Shown here: in pieces, positions 43,371-54,487 of the stretch
Numbering within the stretch: the stretch's first letter is position 1
How the letters are laid out: each line of letters starts with the position of its first letter
Assembly (NCBI RefSeq): GCF_029867415.1
Contig: NW_026705317.1
Span: 310,001-374,000 of the forward strand
Length of the DNA: 64,000 bases
Origin: Vicia villosa
Lineage: Eukaryota > Streptophyta > Magnoliopsida > Fabales > Fabaceae
Direction of reading: 5' to 3'
Program-made: the position numbers and the translations under genes
The notes under the pieces: generated by a model
The model's input: the letters and a program-made list of their open reading frames with translations, nothing else
Told to the model about the DNA's origin: nothing
Database searches by the model: none

Positions 43371-43455
<85 letters not shown>
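41057..43455 (-). mobile_element. Helitron-type end with a degenerate hairpin repeat array
   Basis: On the minus strand a perfect hairpin ACCCGTGCGAACGCACGGGT, spacer TCCTTTA and then CTAG followed by T (41060-41057) make a textbook Helitron 3' end. Extending away from it, the same hairpin plus an AT-rich unit (CGTTATAAATAATAAATAAATA...) recurs in decayed form at about 41267, 41373, 41526, 42170, 43014, 43182 and 43337, at variable spacing. No Rep/helicase is encoded and the 5' end is not identifiable, so the extent is approximate. Confidence 0.6.
43373..43455. repeat. (TA)n microsatellite
   Basis: About 41 TA units at the edge of the hairpin repeat array. Confidence 0.95.
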
Positions 43456-43459
<4 letters not shown>

Positions 43460-44379
43460 AAAAATAATAACAAATTTGTGTATTTATCAATCATAATTAT
43501 CTATTTTTTTTATAAAATTAAATATATGAATCATTTTTAAGTATAAATGTTACCATTTTATAATAAAAAAAGTTAATATTTTTAATACAATCTTTTAAAA
43601 TTGAATAGTAAACAACAACAGAATATCGAAAGTTTTTCGATATCAATGTTTTATATTATTTTCTTAATAAACCCAATAAAATTGAATTATAAAATAAAAA
43701 ATAATTAAAATTTGACAAATTTTCATTAAAAAAATCTATTTTTCAAAATAACCCACTTTTCAATTTATTCAAATTACAAATTTATTTTAAATTGATTTAT
43801 AATAAATAATAATAATTAAATTTTGAATAACTTTCCATTATAATGCAACATAGTGAGAAAGATTAACATAATATTAATAAATTGGGATTCTCAACATTAA
43901 TTATAAATAAATAAACCTATATTGGATAATGAAAAGTCATTCTTTCATTTAAAAAAAAAAGGAAGACAACTAAATTATTTTCATGTTATCAAGACACATA
44001 TAAAACCCAACTATAACATTAAGGCTAATGCTGGCACATTAAATATAACATTAATGCAGAAAATAATTAAAAATAACATTTTTTATAGAAGATAATGCAA
44101 AAAATTACTAAATATAACAATTTCTTGTATTTTTTTAACAAAAAAAGAAATGTAATAAAACACATTAAATATTAATAAGAAATATCTATCTATCTACTTA
44201 CTATAAATCTAAAGAAATCATGATGACAACAATCTAAACCACAACTCTACCCACATGTCATCTTTACAATAATCCAAACCATATTTTAAAGAAAAATACA
44301 CACATTTATCAAAGAAAAATAATAATAAAGGACATATAAATAATAGTATAGCTTTAATTATATTAATTGGGACATAAAT

Positions 44380-44454
<75 letters not shown>

Positions 44455-44986
44455 GTAATCAAAATTCTTATGTTAATAATGATTAGTAAACAAAATAATA
44501 ATTAGTAACCACTCAGCTTAGGATTAACCCAAAAATAATAATTACTTATTGGAGAATAAAATACACTCAAGATATGATTAACCCAAAAATAAGTAATAAT
44601 TCTTTTACACCATTGAGAGAGAGCAATTATAGAGAGACATATATTTCTAGAAAATATGATGCATCATTTCTCTCCTGATTTACTTGAAACATGGTTTAAA
44701 GCTGCAAACGAAAAGTTGGGATCAATATTTATAAAGACATCAATCTTTATCATTTTACCTAAATATAATGCATAAAGAAAATATACAAAAACGTTACAAC
44801 AGAAAATAATTGAATAAACCTTCAAAATTAAAAAAAAAAATATCAGTTCACCTACAGAAAAATAAAGAAAGATTTACATGCTTAAGAATAAAACAAATCA
44901 ATACAAACCGAACCAACAACCATATATATTATATTAAAGAATTAAACTATGTCCTTTAAAAATTTATTCATCCTTAAACATCAACT
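43456..44986. other. AT-rich intergenic with an (AAT)n tract
   Basis: Contains an (AAT)n microsatellite at about 44380-44452 and otherwise no gene that I can support. Confidence 0.6.
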
Positions 44987-45858
44987 TCAACATGCACAAC
45001 CACTTCCCTGTTCTAATGATTCTGAAGGCTACTGCTTCTAATGGAGCTTCAGAAATTCCTCGAAAATAACTGCTATGAAATAACAATGTTTTGTCGTATC
45101 ATTAAAAATATTTAATTTATTCAGAATTTTCAAGGAAAACAAAAGGTATATTCTTATATGTAATTCATATTCATTTTCTGATGCAATTTTAGCCACATAT
45201 AAAAATGCGTCATCAACATTGTAACTCACTTTCGCAGAGGTATCAAAATAAGGTATGTTACCCATATAAGCACACCAATCCCTAGCTTTTTTTCTCCCTA
45301 AACTCTAATCCATAAACAAAAAACATCAATCAAGTCGTTCTTGCATCTTTCATTAGTTCCAAATCTCACAAAATATTCAAATTAGTACCAAATCATCCAA
45401 ATCAAAACCTGCATAAACTCACTTCAATTCAGTCCCAAAATTGCACCATAAAAAAATTCAAGATCAAGCCTTTCCTCATTAGATTCAATCTCAAACCGGC
45501 ACAAAATCGTTCAACTCTAAAGTAAGTTATTTACAATTAAATGTCAAGACCCTAAAGTTTCACTATAAAAGCAGTACAAATCTATGGAGAGAGGAGGGGG
45601 CGAAAAAATAGAAAAAACAGTGGAAAGGAACCGAAAATTTACTGAGAAAAGAAGAAGCTCCGAAAAAATAAGAACAGAAGGAACCAAAATCCAAACCACA
45701 TATCATCACCAAGTTTTAACCTCTTTCAAATTATTTATACAACATGAACCTTGTCTATCAAAGGTTGTGTATATTTACATCACATACACAACAATCAGCA
45801 CCTCTAAAAATGCAGCACCAAGACTATGAAACCTTTCTTGTCTTGCATTATCCCAAAT
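44987..45858 (-). pseudogene. Rab7-like (RABG3-type) small GTPase pseudogene
   Basis: Three exon-like blocks in sense order resemble plant Rab7. Near 45858-45775: an intron acceptor then IWDNARQERFHSLGAAF (normally WDTAGQER, so the G3 switch is damaged) followed by RGADCC. Near 45290-45165: EKKARDWCAYMGNIPYF then DTSAKVSYNVDDAFLYVAKIA, with the G5 SAK motif. Near 45025-44987: SESLEQGSGCAC and a stop, with the prenylation end. A one-base frameshift precedes the last block, the donor after LHI is not GT, and the N-terminal exon with the P-loop was not found. Functional Rab7 proteins act at late endosome and vacuole; this copy is dead. Confidence 0.65.
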
Positions 45859-47150
45859 CTGCCACAACATAATAATACAAATTAATAGAGCCGCTTCTAA
45901 TAATTATTAATTTCAGGGATTATAAAAATACACATGAAAAAAAATCAAATCTCAAAATAAATCGATAAACTAAAAACCTAAAAACATGGACATGTAACGT
46001 ATACAGAAGAAGAACAATCAAACAAACAATCAAAATTCAAAAAATCAATACAAACAGAGAGATGGAAGGAACCTATTTTGCAGATGATGGTGGAAGAGGG
46101 AACGGAAAAACTATTTTGCAGAGGATGGTGGAAGATGGAACGAAAGGTAACCAAACAAAACCACAAATGAAATCAACCATTTGGTTAAATAAATTGTAAG
46201 ATCTAGTTTGAATGAATGAATAGAAGAGGAATGACACAGATATGTTGTCTTTTTCCAATGCCCAATTTCCTTCAAAAGAGAAAAAAATACGTTTAATAAG
46301 AGTACAAAGAAAAGAGGGTTTTTGATTTTAGGGTTTGGGAGTTTTTCTTTCTTTGAGTTATCAGAGCATATAAAAGAAGTTGTTGTTGTTGCTTATTTAT
46401 TTGGTGAGGTTTGGAATACGTAAAGTTGATGTAGAATGATTACATTGAACCCTTGGAATTGGGTTCTGTAGATGAACCGTCTTATATAGCCGCCGTAAAT
46501 GCTTTGGAATTAGAAGATTTTCAAATTTGTTTTTTAGTAATAATGAGTGTATTAGGGTTTTTAGGGTATATTAAACGTGAGGTGGTAAATTTCCTAATTA
46601 TTTTCAAAAAAAATTCATGTGAATAGTAATAATTACATAACCTCGTAATTATTACTTTGATTAAATTATATTTTTAAGTTTTTAAAACACCCAAATGACT
46701 GTTTTGTCCTTAAAATTTGATTAATCTATGGATTAGTTTAGGATTAAGATGTAATTATGTGAGGCATTAAATTTCTTATATTAGTAGTAGATTTTAAGAT
46801 TTTTTACAACATCTTATGAGTTATTCAACATTGTCAATCTTTCGGAAGTATATTTTTTAACTATTTTTTTTTATAAAATGACAATTCATTTACGTATGAA
46901 TTTAATGTATTTTTTTAATATTATTTTGAAAAAATATTTTTAGATTAAATTTTCAAAAAAATCTAAGATGAAATTTACTTAAATCGTGTTTTGATGAGAC
47001 TGCATTCAAAAACATTTTAAAAATTTGAAAGACATTTTTAAATTTTCAGTGTTTTTCAACCCTGTAGAGAGGGATTAAATCATTAAACTATTTATAAAAA
47101 TTGACTCTAAATAATCCAAATCCAAATAAATAAGTAAAGTCAATTAAATA
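45859..47150. other. intergenic, nothing recognised
   Basis: AT-rich sequence between the Rab7 pseudogene and LIP2. Its short ORFs lack recognisable domains. It includes the LIP2 promoter side near 47100. Confidence 0.5.
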
Positions 47151-47209
47151 AATAAATAAAAACAAAATCCCATTTTCGCAGCTATGCTCCAGCTCCACAT
47201 ATTTTCTTC

Positions 47210-47688
47210 AACTCCAACACTGTGAATCCTATCTTGCTTCATCTGTCTCTTGCCAACACATCCACAATCAATTTGAAGATTACATCAGGTTATTCATTCA
47301 TCTTCTCCAATTCCATTCCCTCACAATATTCTTGTTTCTTAATTCCACCTTTTCACTTCACAATCACATGCATCTTCTATTACCATTAATTTCTAAGTAA
47401 CCTCCATATCCATTTCTGTATTGAAGTTTTTCCCACCCTTGAAAACCCATTGGAATCTAGTAACCGGTTTTATCAAAAAAATCTGGTTTTTTTTTTTATC
47501 AAATTTATGGCTTTACCATGAATGCCCATTAAGTGTTTGCTGAAATGTTTGTTCCACCTGTTTTTATAGACTTGAAAATTCTGATGCAATTTTTGGTGTA
47601 GGGTACTGTAATTATACATGAATTAACTATCTAGATTTGAGTAGACAATTTAAGCGCGTAATGTAATTGATAATATCATTGTGAACAG
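47210..47688 (+). promoter_or_regulatory. LIP2 5' untranslated region with probable intron
   Basis: Pyrimidine-rich leader sequence (TCTCTTGCC, TTCATCTTCTCC) typical of a plant 5' UTR. A donor-like ATCAG|GTTATTC at about 47291 and an acceptor TGTGAACAG|GCAATG at 47688, four bases before the LIP2 ATG, suggest a 0.4-kb leader intron. This is inferred; no transcript was seen. Confidence 0.5.
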
Positions 47689-47691
47689 GCA

Positions 47692-48399
47692 ATGAGGGCC
47701 TTGCGAAGCCTTGAGGTCTGGAAACTAGGAGTTGTCAACTATTTGGATGCATTAAAACTGCAAGAAAAACTGGTATTGGAAAGAAAATCCCATAAGATAT
47801 GTGATACTCTTCTGTCTTTGCAACATCCTCCTACATACACTGTTGGGAAAAGACAAACGGTTCACAATTTACTCATCCCCCAGTCAGAATTGGAACAGAT
47901 TGGAGCTGAACTTCACTACACACAACGAGGAGGAGACATTACATTTCACGGTCCACACCAAGCCGTATTATATCCTATCATTTCGCTTCGTGACGTGGGA
48001 CTCGGTGCGAGAAGATTTGTAGAAAAGATTGAGTTAACTATGATTGAATTGGCAGGTGTATATGGTGTGAAAGCTTGTCCTGGACAAAGGTGTGAGACGG
48101 GAGTGTGGGTTGGAGAAAGGAAGATAGGTGCAGTTGGTGTACGGATATCGAACGGAATCACTTCTCATGGTATGGCATTTAACATTGACCCTGATTTAAA
48201 TTACTTTAGGCACATTGTTCCATGTGGAATTGCAGATAAAGAAGTGACATCTTTGAGAAGGGAGACGGGTTTTGACCTTCCCAGAGAAGAAATAATACAA
48301 GAGGAGTTGATTTCATGTTTCGCAAGAATCTTTGGTTATGATAACCTGATCTGGAAGGAAGGTGCTTCTATATTGTCTGATAAAAATGAAACTGAGTGA
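47692..48399 (+). CDS. LIP2: octanoyltransferase LIP2 (mitochondrial)
   Basis: 235 codons, no introns in the coding part. LipB/LIP2 enzymes move octanoyl from acyl carrier protein to the lipoyl domains of 2-oxoacid dehydrogenases and the glycine cleavage H protein, the first step of lipoate cofactor synthesis; in plants this occurs in mitochondria. Family motifs are intact: RGGDITFHGPHQ (residues 79-90), GQRCETGVWV (131-140), catalytic Lys144 in RKIGAVGVRI, SHGMAFNID, and catalytic Cys178 in HIVPCGIADKEVTSL. Length matches the plant protein. There is no long targeting peptide; the start MRALRSLEVWKLG is short and basic, as known for LIP2. An AATAAA polyadenylation signal lies at 48474. The first ATG after the acceptor at 47688 was chosen. 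Confidence 0.93.
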   Translation: MRALRSLEVWKLGVVNYLDALKLQEKLVLERKSHKICDTLLSLQHPPTYTVGKRQTVHNLLIPQSELEQIGAELHYTQRGGDITFHGPHQAVLYPIISLRDVGLGARRFVEKIELTMIELAGVYGVKACPGQRCETGVWVGERKIGAVGVRISNGITSHGMAFNIDPDLNYFRHIVPCGIADKEVTSLRRETGFDLPREEIIQEELISCFARIFGYDNLIWKEGASILSDKNETE

Positions 48400-48987
48400 G
48401 ACATAGCTATTTTAGTCAGTAGATAGTTGTATAACAGTTATTCATTTCTTGTATTATTTTGAAGTATTTAACTAATAAAGTTATTGTTTATTCTACATAT
48501 ATATTCACGTTCTTTTGCGCTTTTGTCTTTATCATAGGTTAATTAGGCAAAACCTATATATTCTCCTTTTACTTCTTTCTTAGTGAGTTCTATACATAAG
48601 CAAGTAAAAAAACAATATAGTAAAGGATGGAAACCAATTAATTTCAGGTGATTAGTCACATGATCCATATTAGCATGTGATGGAAACACTACAGAAGTGT
48701 CAGAAAAGTATGTGATTTGGTCAAGGATCACATGACAAGCTCCTTCATTCCATGTTCTACTCCACAACACAACAAATATATGGCAGATCCAATAATCCAT
48801 TATCCATGTACCTTCCTTCTCTTTCCTCTTCCTTAAATCTGAATCATTCACACAACTATTCTTGCTTTGTTCTCCACACTTTAAGATACATAAACATGAA
48901 AGACCCCCTTTCATTTTAGACTCCAACTTCAAAACATTCTTATGGGATAATTCCAACAGTCGTTGTTTGTTTCAGCTCAAGCCTGCC
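48400..48987. other. LIP2 3' end and spacer before the CLE-like gene
   Basis: Holds the AATAAA signal of LIP2 at about 48474 and presumably the promoter and leader of the CLE-like gene. The antisense ORF at 48543-48956 shows no recognisable domain. Confidence 0.5.
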
Positions 48988-49257
48988 ATGATTACCACTC
49001 AACGTGTTTTTTTGGGTCTCTTTGTTTTGATGCTTTTAAATTTCATGACATGTTCTATAGTTTTGATCAATAGTGAAACTAGAAGTAATCTTATAGATAG
49101 TTTTCTGCCGCGGAAGCTGCTAGTTCATGTCTCCTCCTTCACTGCAAGTATAGATAAGTTGGAAATATCTTATGAAACCACACAGAGTTCTGTGAACACA
49201 AGTTTAAGGCAATCTCCTGATAGCAAATCAAATCCAATCCATAACAAGCGACTTTGA
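48988..49257 (+). CDS. CLE-like secreted peptide precursor
   Basis: 89 codons from the ATG at 48988, which puts a clear signal peptide at the N-terminus (MITTQRVFLGLFVLMLLNF, hydrophobic to about residue 28). An upstream in-frame ATG at 48862 would hide the signal peptide and was rejected. The middle is variable with a PRKLL motif often seen in such precursors. The C-terminus is RQSPDSKSNPIHN followed by KRL. The last six positions (SNPIHN) fit the CLE signalling peptide consensus, and Pro and Arg precede it, but the usual Gly is replaced and spacing is off by one. CLE peptides are processed and sensed by leucine-rich receptor kinases. Call is plausible, not certain. Confidence 0.5.
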   Translation: MITTQRVFLGLFVLMLLNFMTCSIVLINSETRSNLIDSFLPRKLLVHVSSFTASIDKLEISYETTQSSVNTSLRQSPDSKSNPIHNKRL

Positions 49258-49690
49258 CATCTATTACGTCTGGAAATCTCGAGGAGGAATTAATTCTACA
49301 ATTTCCTAGTTTTGCCCAGCTAACTGTTGATTAGGTAGGAAAGCTGGATTTGCAATCAAGATTGCAATAGCTACTAGGACTTTGTTGAATTTTTATTTTG
49401 CATTGAACTACAAAATGAGTTCTCAGCTGATGTAATGGCCTCTAATGGGAGCATATTATACTAGAAAATTAATTACGCAGCATTGTTATGTACTTGTATT
49501 TTATTAGATTAGATTTTTTGCCGGAGAGAGATTTCAGACTAAAAGAGTTCATTTCTAGTTAGGATGAAAACTGTAACATAACCCAAAATAATCAAGCATG
49601 ATGCTGCAAACCATTTTATTATAATCTTTCTAAATTGAAACAGGTAACAATTTCTTGCTTCAACAGAAGTTCCAAAACATGGTTGCTTTT
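49258..49690. other. spacer between CLE-like gene and xylanase gene 1
   Basis: Contains the 3' ends of two converging genes. No other feature is seen. Confidence 0.6.
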
Positions 49691-52037
49691 TTAGGCGTCC
49701 ATTGTCACATGGACAGTTTCCAAAGAAAATCCTTTCCTTACACTTATATTCATTGTTTTGGAGTATTTGGTTAGAGGATGTGTAACAGTAACATCATAAT
49801 CCCCATAATATAGTGAAATATCTATAATTCCTCTTCTATCTGCTATGTCTGTTTGAGGACCAGTTCCCCACTCGCGAATCAGCTTGTCCACAACATCTCC
49901 GGCAGGAGTATTTTTAAAATTTGAATCTGCAAGTAATGTACTGTCGAAACCAGCTTGTTCTGGCCCTACAAACATTATAATCCCTTGAACAGCAGGATGA
50001 GAGAAACCCTCTCTTAGTACATCTTCAAAGTACTCTGCCTGCCCAATAAACAAAGAATGAGAAAGAAACGTTCCGTTTCTGATTTTCATGTGATATAATC
50101 TGGCCTGTAATGGCTACGAAACTAAATGTTCTTGTCATATACCTGATTTGGCTGAGCATCCACACTGACTTCTGTGAGCCATATAGGAAGTCCAGTTGCG
50201 GCAAGAAGATCTAGACCCGACCTCATGTAAGCAAGGTTTGGCACACCCCTTGGAAAATGGCCTTGCAACCCTATGGCCAATGATATTCCATCAATTCCTG
50301 GAAATTGCTGAATCTCTTTAAGTTTCCTGATATAATTGGTTGGGCTGGCATTCTTATCCCCAACGACCTCAATGGTGTTATACTCATTCATGAACATCTC
50401 GGTATTTGGATCAAGACGGTATGCTGCTAAATAATATTCTGCAGAGATATTTTCGCCAAGTTTGTCCTCAAAAAAGTGGAAGTGGACATTTTCATTCACG
50501 ACATCCCATGCAATAACCTGTCCTTTATACCTTGAGACAACAGAATTCATTCTTTTATCAGCTGCTACTCGTAATTCGTCAGGAGACAAGGTCAAATCCC
50601 AATGAGGTTGACGTCTTGGACTGTCCCAGAAAATGTTATGACCTCTTACAAAAATGCCATTTTCTTTAGAAAATTGTAACATGGCATCTGGGATGGTATA
50701 GTTTTCGTGTCCTTGAACTATTTCTGTACTATACCACTTCATCTCGTTGGTGAAAGTTGTGTATTTGAATCTTGAAACAAACCATTTCTGGTAGTCTTTG
50801 TTTGTGAGGATATAATGATTCATCGCACATCCAAATGGAAAATCTGCCCTTGTTTGTTTAATAACAACGGTTGCCCCTTCCAACGCTGTTCCGTTTGGAT
50901 GAGTAACCTGGAATCTCACCCTTCTCTTACGTACCTGCAGTTTATAAATTGCAAAAATTGTTAATACCTTTTTTCTTTCTGCTATACTTCTACTACTGAT
51001 TTTCACTGCTATCAAGTTCATTTCTCTTGATGACAACATGCTTATTGGGATCTATGTGAAAATAACATAAGAGCCAGCTTACCCTCTCAACGCTGTCGCG
51101 TTGGTGTAATCTCCATTGCTTTCTGGTGAATGGTTGTAAGGACACACTATCAGCCCATAGTTCCACAGATGGATTCTCAATCTGCATTGCTAGTAAATTT
51201 CAGATAACAAAACACGAAGAAATTTAGCAAAATAAGATCAGATGAAAACCAATTCACCTCAAAAAGAATCTCAACATGCCTTGAAAACTTTGCAATTATG
51301 CCCCCTTTTAGCAGAGACCAGCAACCATGCTTGGCTATCACATGACCACCATGTACCAATTCACTTTCATTCGTTTTAAAAACAACCGAAACAAACTCAT
51401 TTCCTTCACTCAGCTGAAACCAAGCTGAAATGTGGAAAATGTTTTACAATACTAACTTAATGAATCACCAGCATCGTATAACATTCATCAAATAACCATT
51501 AACAAAAAGTAAACACGATTTACCAGAAAAAGTGTATATTCGTCCTTTCTTCAGATGAACCTTCTGTGAGAAACCATCCAATGTCCGTGTTCTGTTGCGA
51601 GAAACAATAAATCGATTGCCATCATTTGATATCCGTTCCTCAATTGTTGCATTTCCAACCACAGCCCAACCCTTTATGTTATGATCAAACCCTGGATTTA
51701 CTACAATGCCTCCTCCATACTGTGCTCTATGAGGTTTTTTCACACACTGCATCATTTCAAGACATTGGCAACACAAGTAAGTTAGTATTAATACTTTTGC
51801 TGATTGAAAACTTCTTAAAGATTTAGAATGAAATTACCTCAGTAGTAGCAGAATAATCATAATGTTTAGAATGCAGATGAAACCCTGCATGTGTGAAAAA
51901 GATACATACAATTATTAGAGAAAAAGAAACATTAAAATGAGGGAAAGAGAGGAGAGAAAGGAACCTGAAGAAAGGAGTAGAAGGCAAGATACAGAGAGCA
52001 AGAAAATGCATAACTCTGCTGCAGCAACAGCCTTCAT
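49691..52037 (-). CDS. GH10 endo-1,4-beta-xylanase, paralogue 1
   Basis: Seven coding exons with GT-AG introns, in sense order: 52037-51965, 51884-51838, 51746-51524, 51424-51258, 51181-51083, 50934-50143, 50038-49691; joined frame 582 codons. Signal peptide (MKAVAAAELCIFLLSVSCL), a CBM22/CBM4_9-like carbohydrate-binding region over exons 3-5 (about residues 45-200, GGGIVVNPGFDHNIKGW), then the GH10 barrel in exon 6 and part of exon 7. The acid/base Glu is in WDVVNEN (about E351) and the nucleophile Glu in WLTEVSVD (about E458). It should cleave xylan in the cell wall after secretion. Length and exon pattern are normal for plant secreted GH10 proteins. Paralogue 2 lies divergently 3.9 kb away. 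Confidence 0.93.
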
Positions 52038-52637
52038 CTTGTGACTAATCAAACAACAATGCACTGACCAATTTATAGCAATTTTTTTCATGAAACATTG
52101 CCTATGGTAAACTTCATTCAATAAACGTGTATTTTGTGTAAGCCTATTGGAGTGAGATTTTAAAGAATTTTAAAAGACTTTTATTTATTTATTTTTATGA
52201 TATTCAATCAAAAATATTATAAAACTCAATTAAATTTTATGGTATTGAATTAAGACAATCACGAGTTTTATAGGGTAATGAAATTGGTTGCTATCCAATT
52301 GAGATTTCTTATAATTTATAAAAATGTCTGTTTTCAATGGAGTGAATTTTTTTTTTAAAAATTAATTAAAAATAAACATTCAATAATAATCTCACTATTT
52401 TCAAACATTTTCTAGACTGTTTTCTATCATGATACTTCATATTATATTATTATACTTTTTTTATTCACTTAATTTTTTATTATTGTAATTTATACTATAT
52501 TATTTCCTTTTCTGTCATCGTGTTTTATTTTATATTATTTTTCTTTTCTATTATCATGTTTTATTTTATATTATTTTTCTTTTCTATCATCATGTTATAT
52601 TTATAGTTTTTTATTATCATTTTTATTTATACAAGTC

Positions 52638-52725
<88 letters not shown>

Positions 52726-52891
52726 TTCTTACAATATTTTTTTCACATTATAACCTTTTCTCCAAATCTTAAACATATATCCAAATTATTGCTTATATTT
52801 TTTGATATGGTGTTTTATTATTTTTATAATATCAATATTATTGAATTTCATAAGTGGGTATTTTTTATTAGGTTTTTTAATGATTCATTGT
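52038..52891. other. intergenic with (ATT)n microsatellite
   Basis: Upstream region of xylanase gene 1, AT-rich, with about 28 ATT units at 52639-52724. No gene seen. Confidence 0.7.
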
Positions 52892-53480
52892 TGATCGTAC
52901 CTGATTAGAAGGATCGTCAAGGCCTGATCGGAGTTGGATCTTTGAGAAGTGAAGGGGGGTGTACCTGCAAGGTACTCCGATGCCAAAGTAAGAAGACGAG
53001 CAAATGAGTGCAAATACGAGCTAAATGTTAGGAGAAATTGAATATCTGACCCTCTAGTGAAAGAGGGTATTTATAGCCCCCATCGCTGGGCCATGATCTC
53101 GCTACTGGGCTGGATTTCCAGGCCCAACTAGGAGACTGCCAAGTTTCCTAGGCGGGAATACCGGAGATGTGTGGGTGCTCTCCGTCCTGGTCAACCACTC
53201 CGAAGTTTTAGGGAGACGCGGTCTTTTAGGGATTACGTGGACTCCGCACGATTCGGGGGGTTGGGTGTGAAGGAACCCTACGAGGAGTAAGGTCCTCGGC
53301 GGAGTAGGTGCTCGCGGGGAGAGCGTGCGCCGGGCACCAGACAGCTCACGGGGAGCGCTTATGCCGGGCACGGTGTAGACGAGCACTTGTTTGCTCTTGG
53401 TGGGCCACGGGATGGTTTGGACCCCCAAAGTTAAGTGAACCGAAAGTAGATTGGATCGAATCTTGGCCCAGTCCAGAACA
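52892..53480 (-). mobile_element. solo LTR (589 bp) with 5-bp target duplication
   Basis: A GC-rich island in AT-rich DNA. It starts TGATCGTACC and ends CCAGAACA (TG..CA) and is flanked on both sides by ATTGT (52887-52891 and 53481-53485). The minus strand holds a TATAAATA box near 53080 followed by a pyrimidine-rich leader, so it is oriented minus. No internal region remains; it is the product of LTR-LTR recombination. The lineage was not determined. ORFs in it (53102, 53308) are not genes. Confidence 0.85.
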
Positions 53481-53576
53481 ATTGTTATTCAATTTAATAC
53501 ATTAATGTATCAAGATGGTACATAATACTTTCTATTTTTTAATTTTAACTCACAATTTTTAAGCCAACACCTCAAT

Positions 53577-53706
53577 TTAATTAAAATTAAACAACACTTG
53601 TTTGACATGTGCAATACTTGATAATTTTCTTTGTAAGAAAATTAATTAAAATTAAACAACACTTGTTTGACATGTGCAATACTTGATAATTTTCTTTGTA
53701 AGGAAT
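53577..53706. repeat. 65-bp tandem duplication
   Basis: Two nearly perfect tandem copies of a 65-bp AT-rich unit containing CACTTGTTTGACATGTGC. Confidence 0.9.
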
Positions 53707-53840
53707 TGTGTTGTGGTAAATTTCAATTTAAATCTATTAAATTATCGTCATTGTAACACACTATAAAATATGACAGTGTGTAGAATTGTCTCATTTAGGA
53801 TATTAAACTCCGGTACGATATATAGCACCTTACTAACACA

Positions 53841-54487
53841 CAGTGTTTTAAAAGCGGTTATCAAATCGACGAGAATATTGGATTATTAGTTTATTGGTCG
53901 AACCACTTGATCATTTGTCGAACCGCATGACTAAACCGAATTAAACCAGATAATTCGGTTGAATAAACCAATCTCTATTGCAAAAACACATATTTATTAA
54001 ATCGGTCGAAACAGATGACTCGATTTTTAAAAAATATCACGACACGTACAAAATTTTAAATTTTCAAAATATCATAATTTCACATGTTTATTCTTTACAT
54101 TCAAAATCTAAATATAATCATCACTCACAATAAAATAATACAAAATATAAATTTAAATAAATTTGGAACTAGGTCTAATTACAAATAGAGAAAAAGTTGT
54201 TTCAAATACACTTTAAATTTGAATAAAGTATAATTTTATTTTTATTTTTATTTTTAAAAAAATTATGAAAACAACGTCGTTTTGTGTTGAAAAAAAGCAT
54301 GCATTTGAACCGTCGGGTCACTGGTTTTTTCCAATCTTCACCTGTTTTGCCCGATTCTTACTTTTCCAATCTTCACCTGTTTTGCCTGATTCTTACTAGT
54401 TCAACAGTATATCCGATCGAGATCAAATCGGTGACCCATCCGGTTTCCGGTTCAACCGACCAATTTGGTTTGATTTTTAAAACACTG
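53841..54487. mobile_element. hAT-like miniature element
   Basis: CAGTGTTTTAAAA at the left end is matched as its reverse complement at the right end (13-bp inverted repeats). The interior is non-coding with many CGGTT/AACCG motifs and two tandem copies of a 35-bp unit at about 54329-54398. The terminal sequence suits hAT-type miniature elements, but no 8-bp target duplication is evident. Confidence 0.55.

Noticed and set aside
44170..44260. TCTATCTATCTACTTACTAT as a possible plus-strand Helitron 5' end
   Set aside because: The start resembles some plant Helitrons, but no matching 3' end in the right orientation was found.
45584..45829. 81-codon ORF starting MERGGGEKIEK
   Set aside because: Overlaps the Rab7 pseudogene exon and intron on the opposite strand and is low complexity.
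48543..48956. 137-codon antisense ORF between LIP2 and the CLE-like gene
   Set aside because: No signal, domain or splice support; it lies in the presumed promoter of the CLE-like gene.
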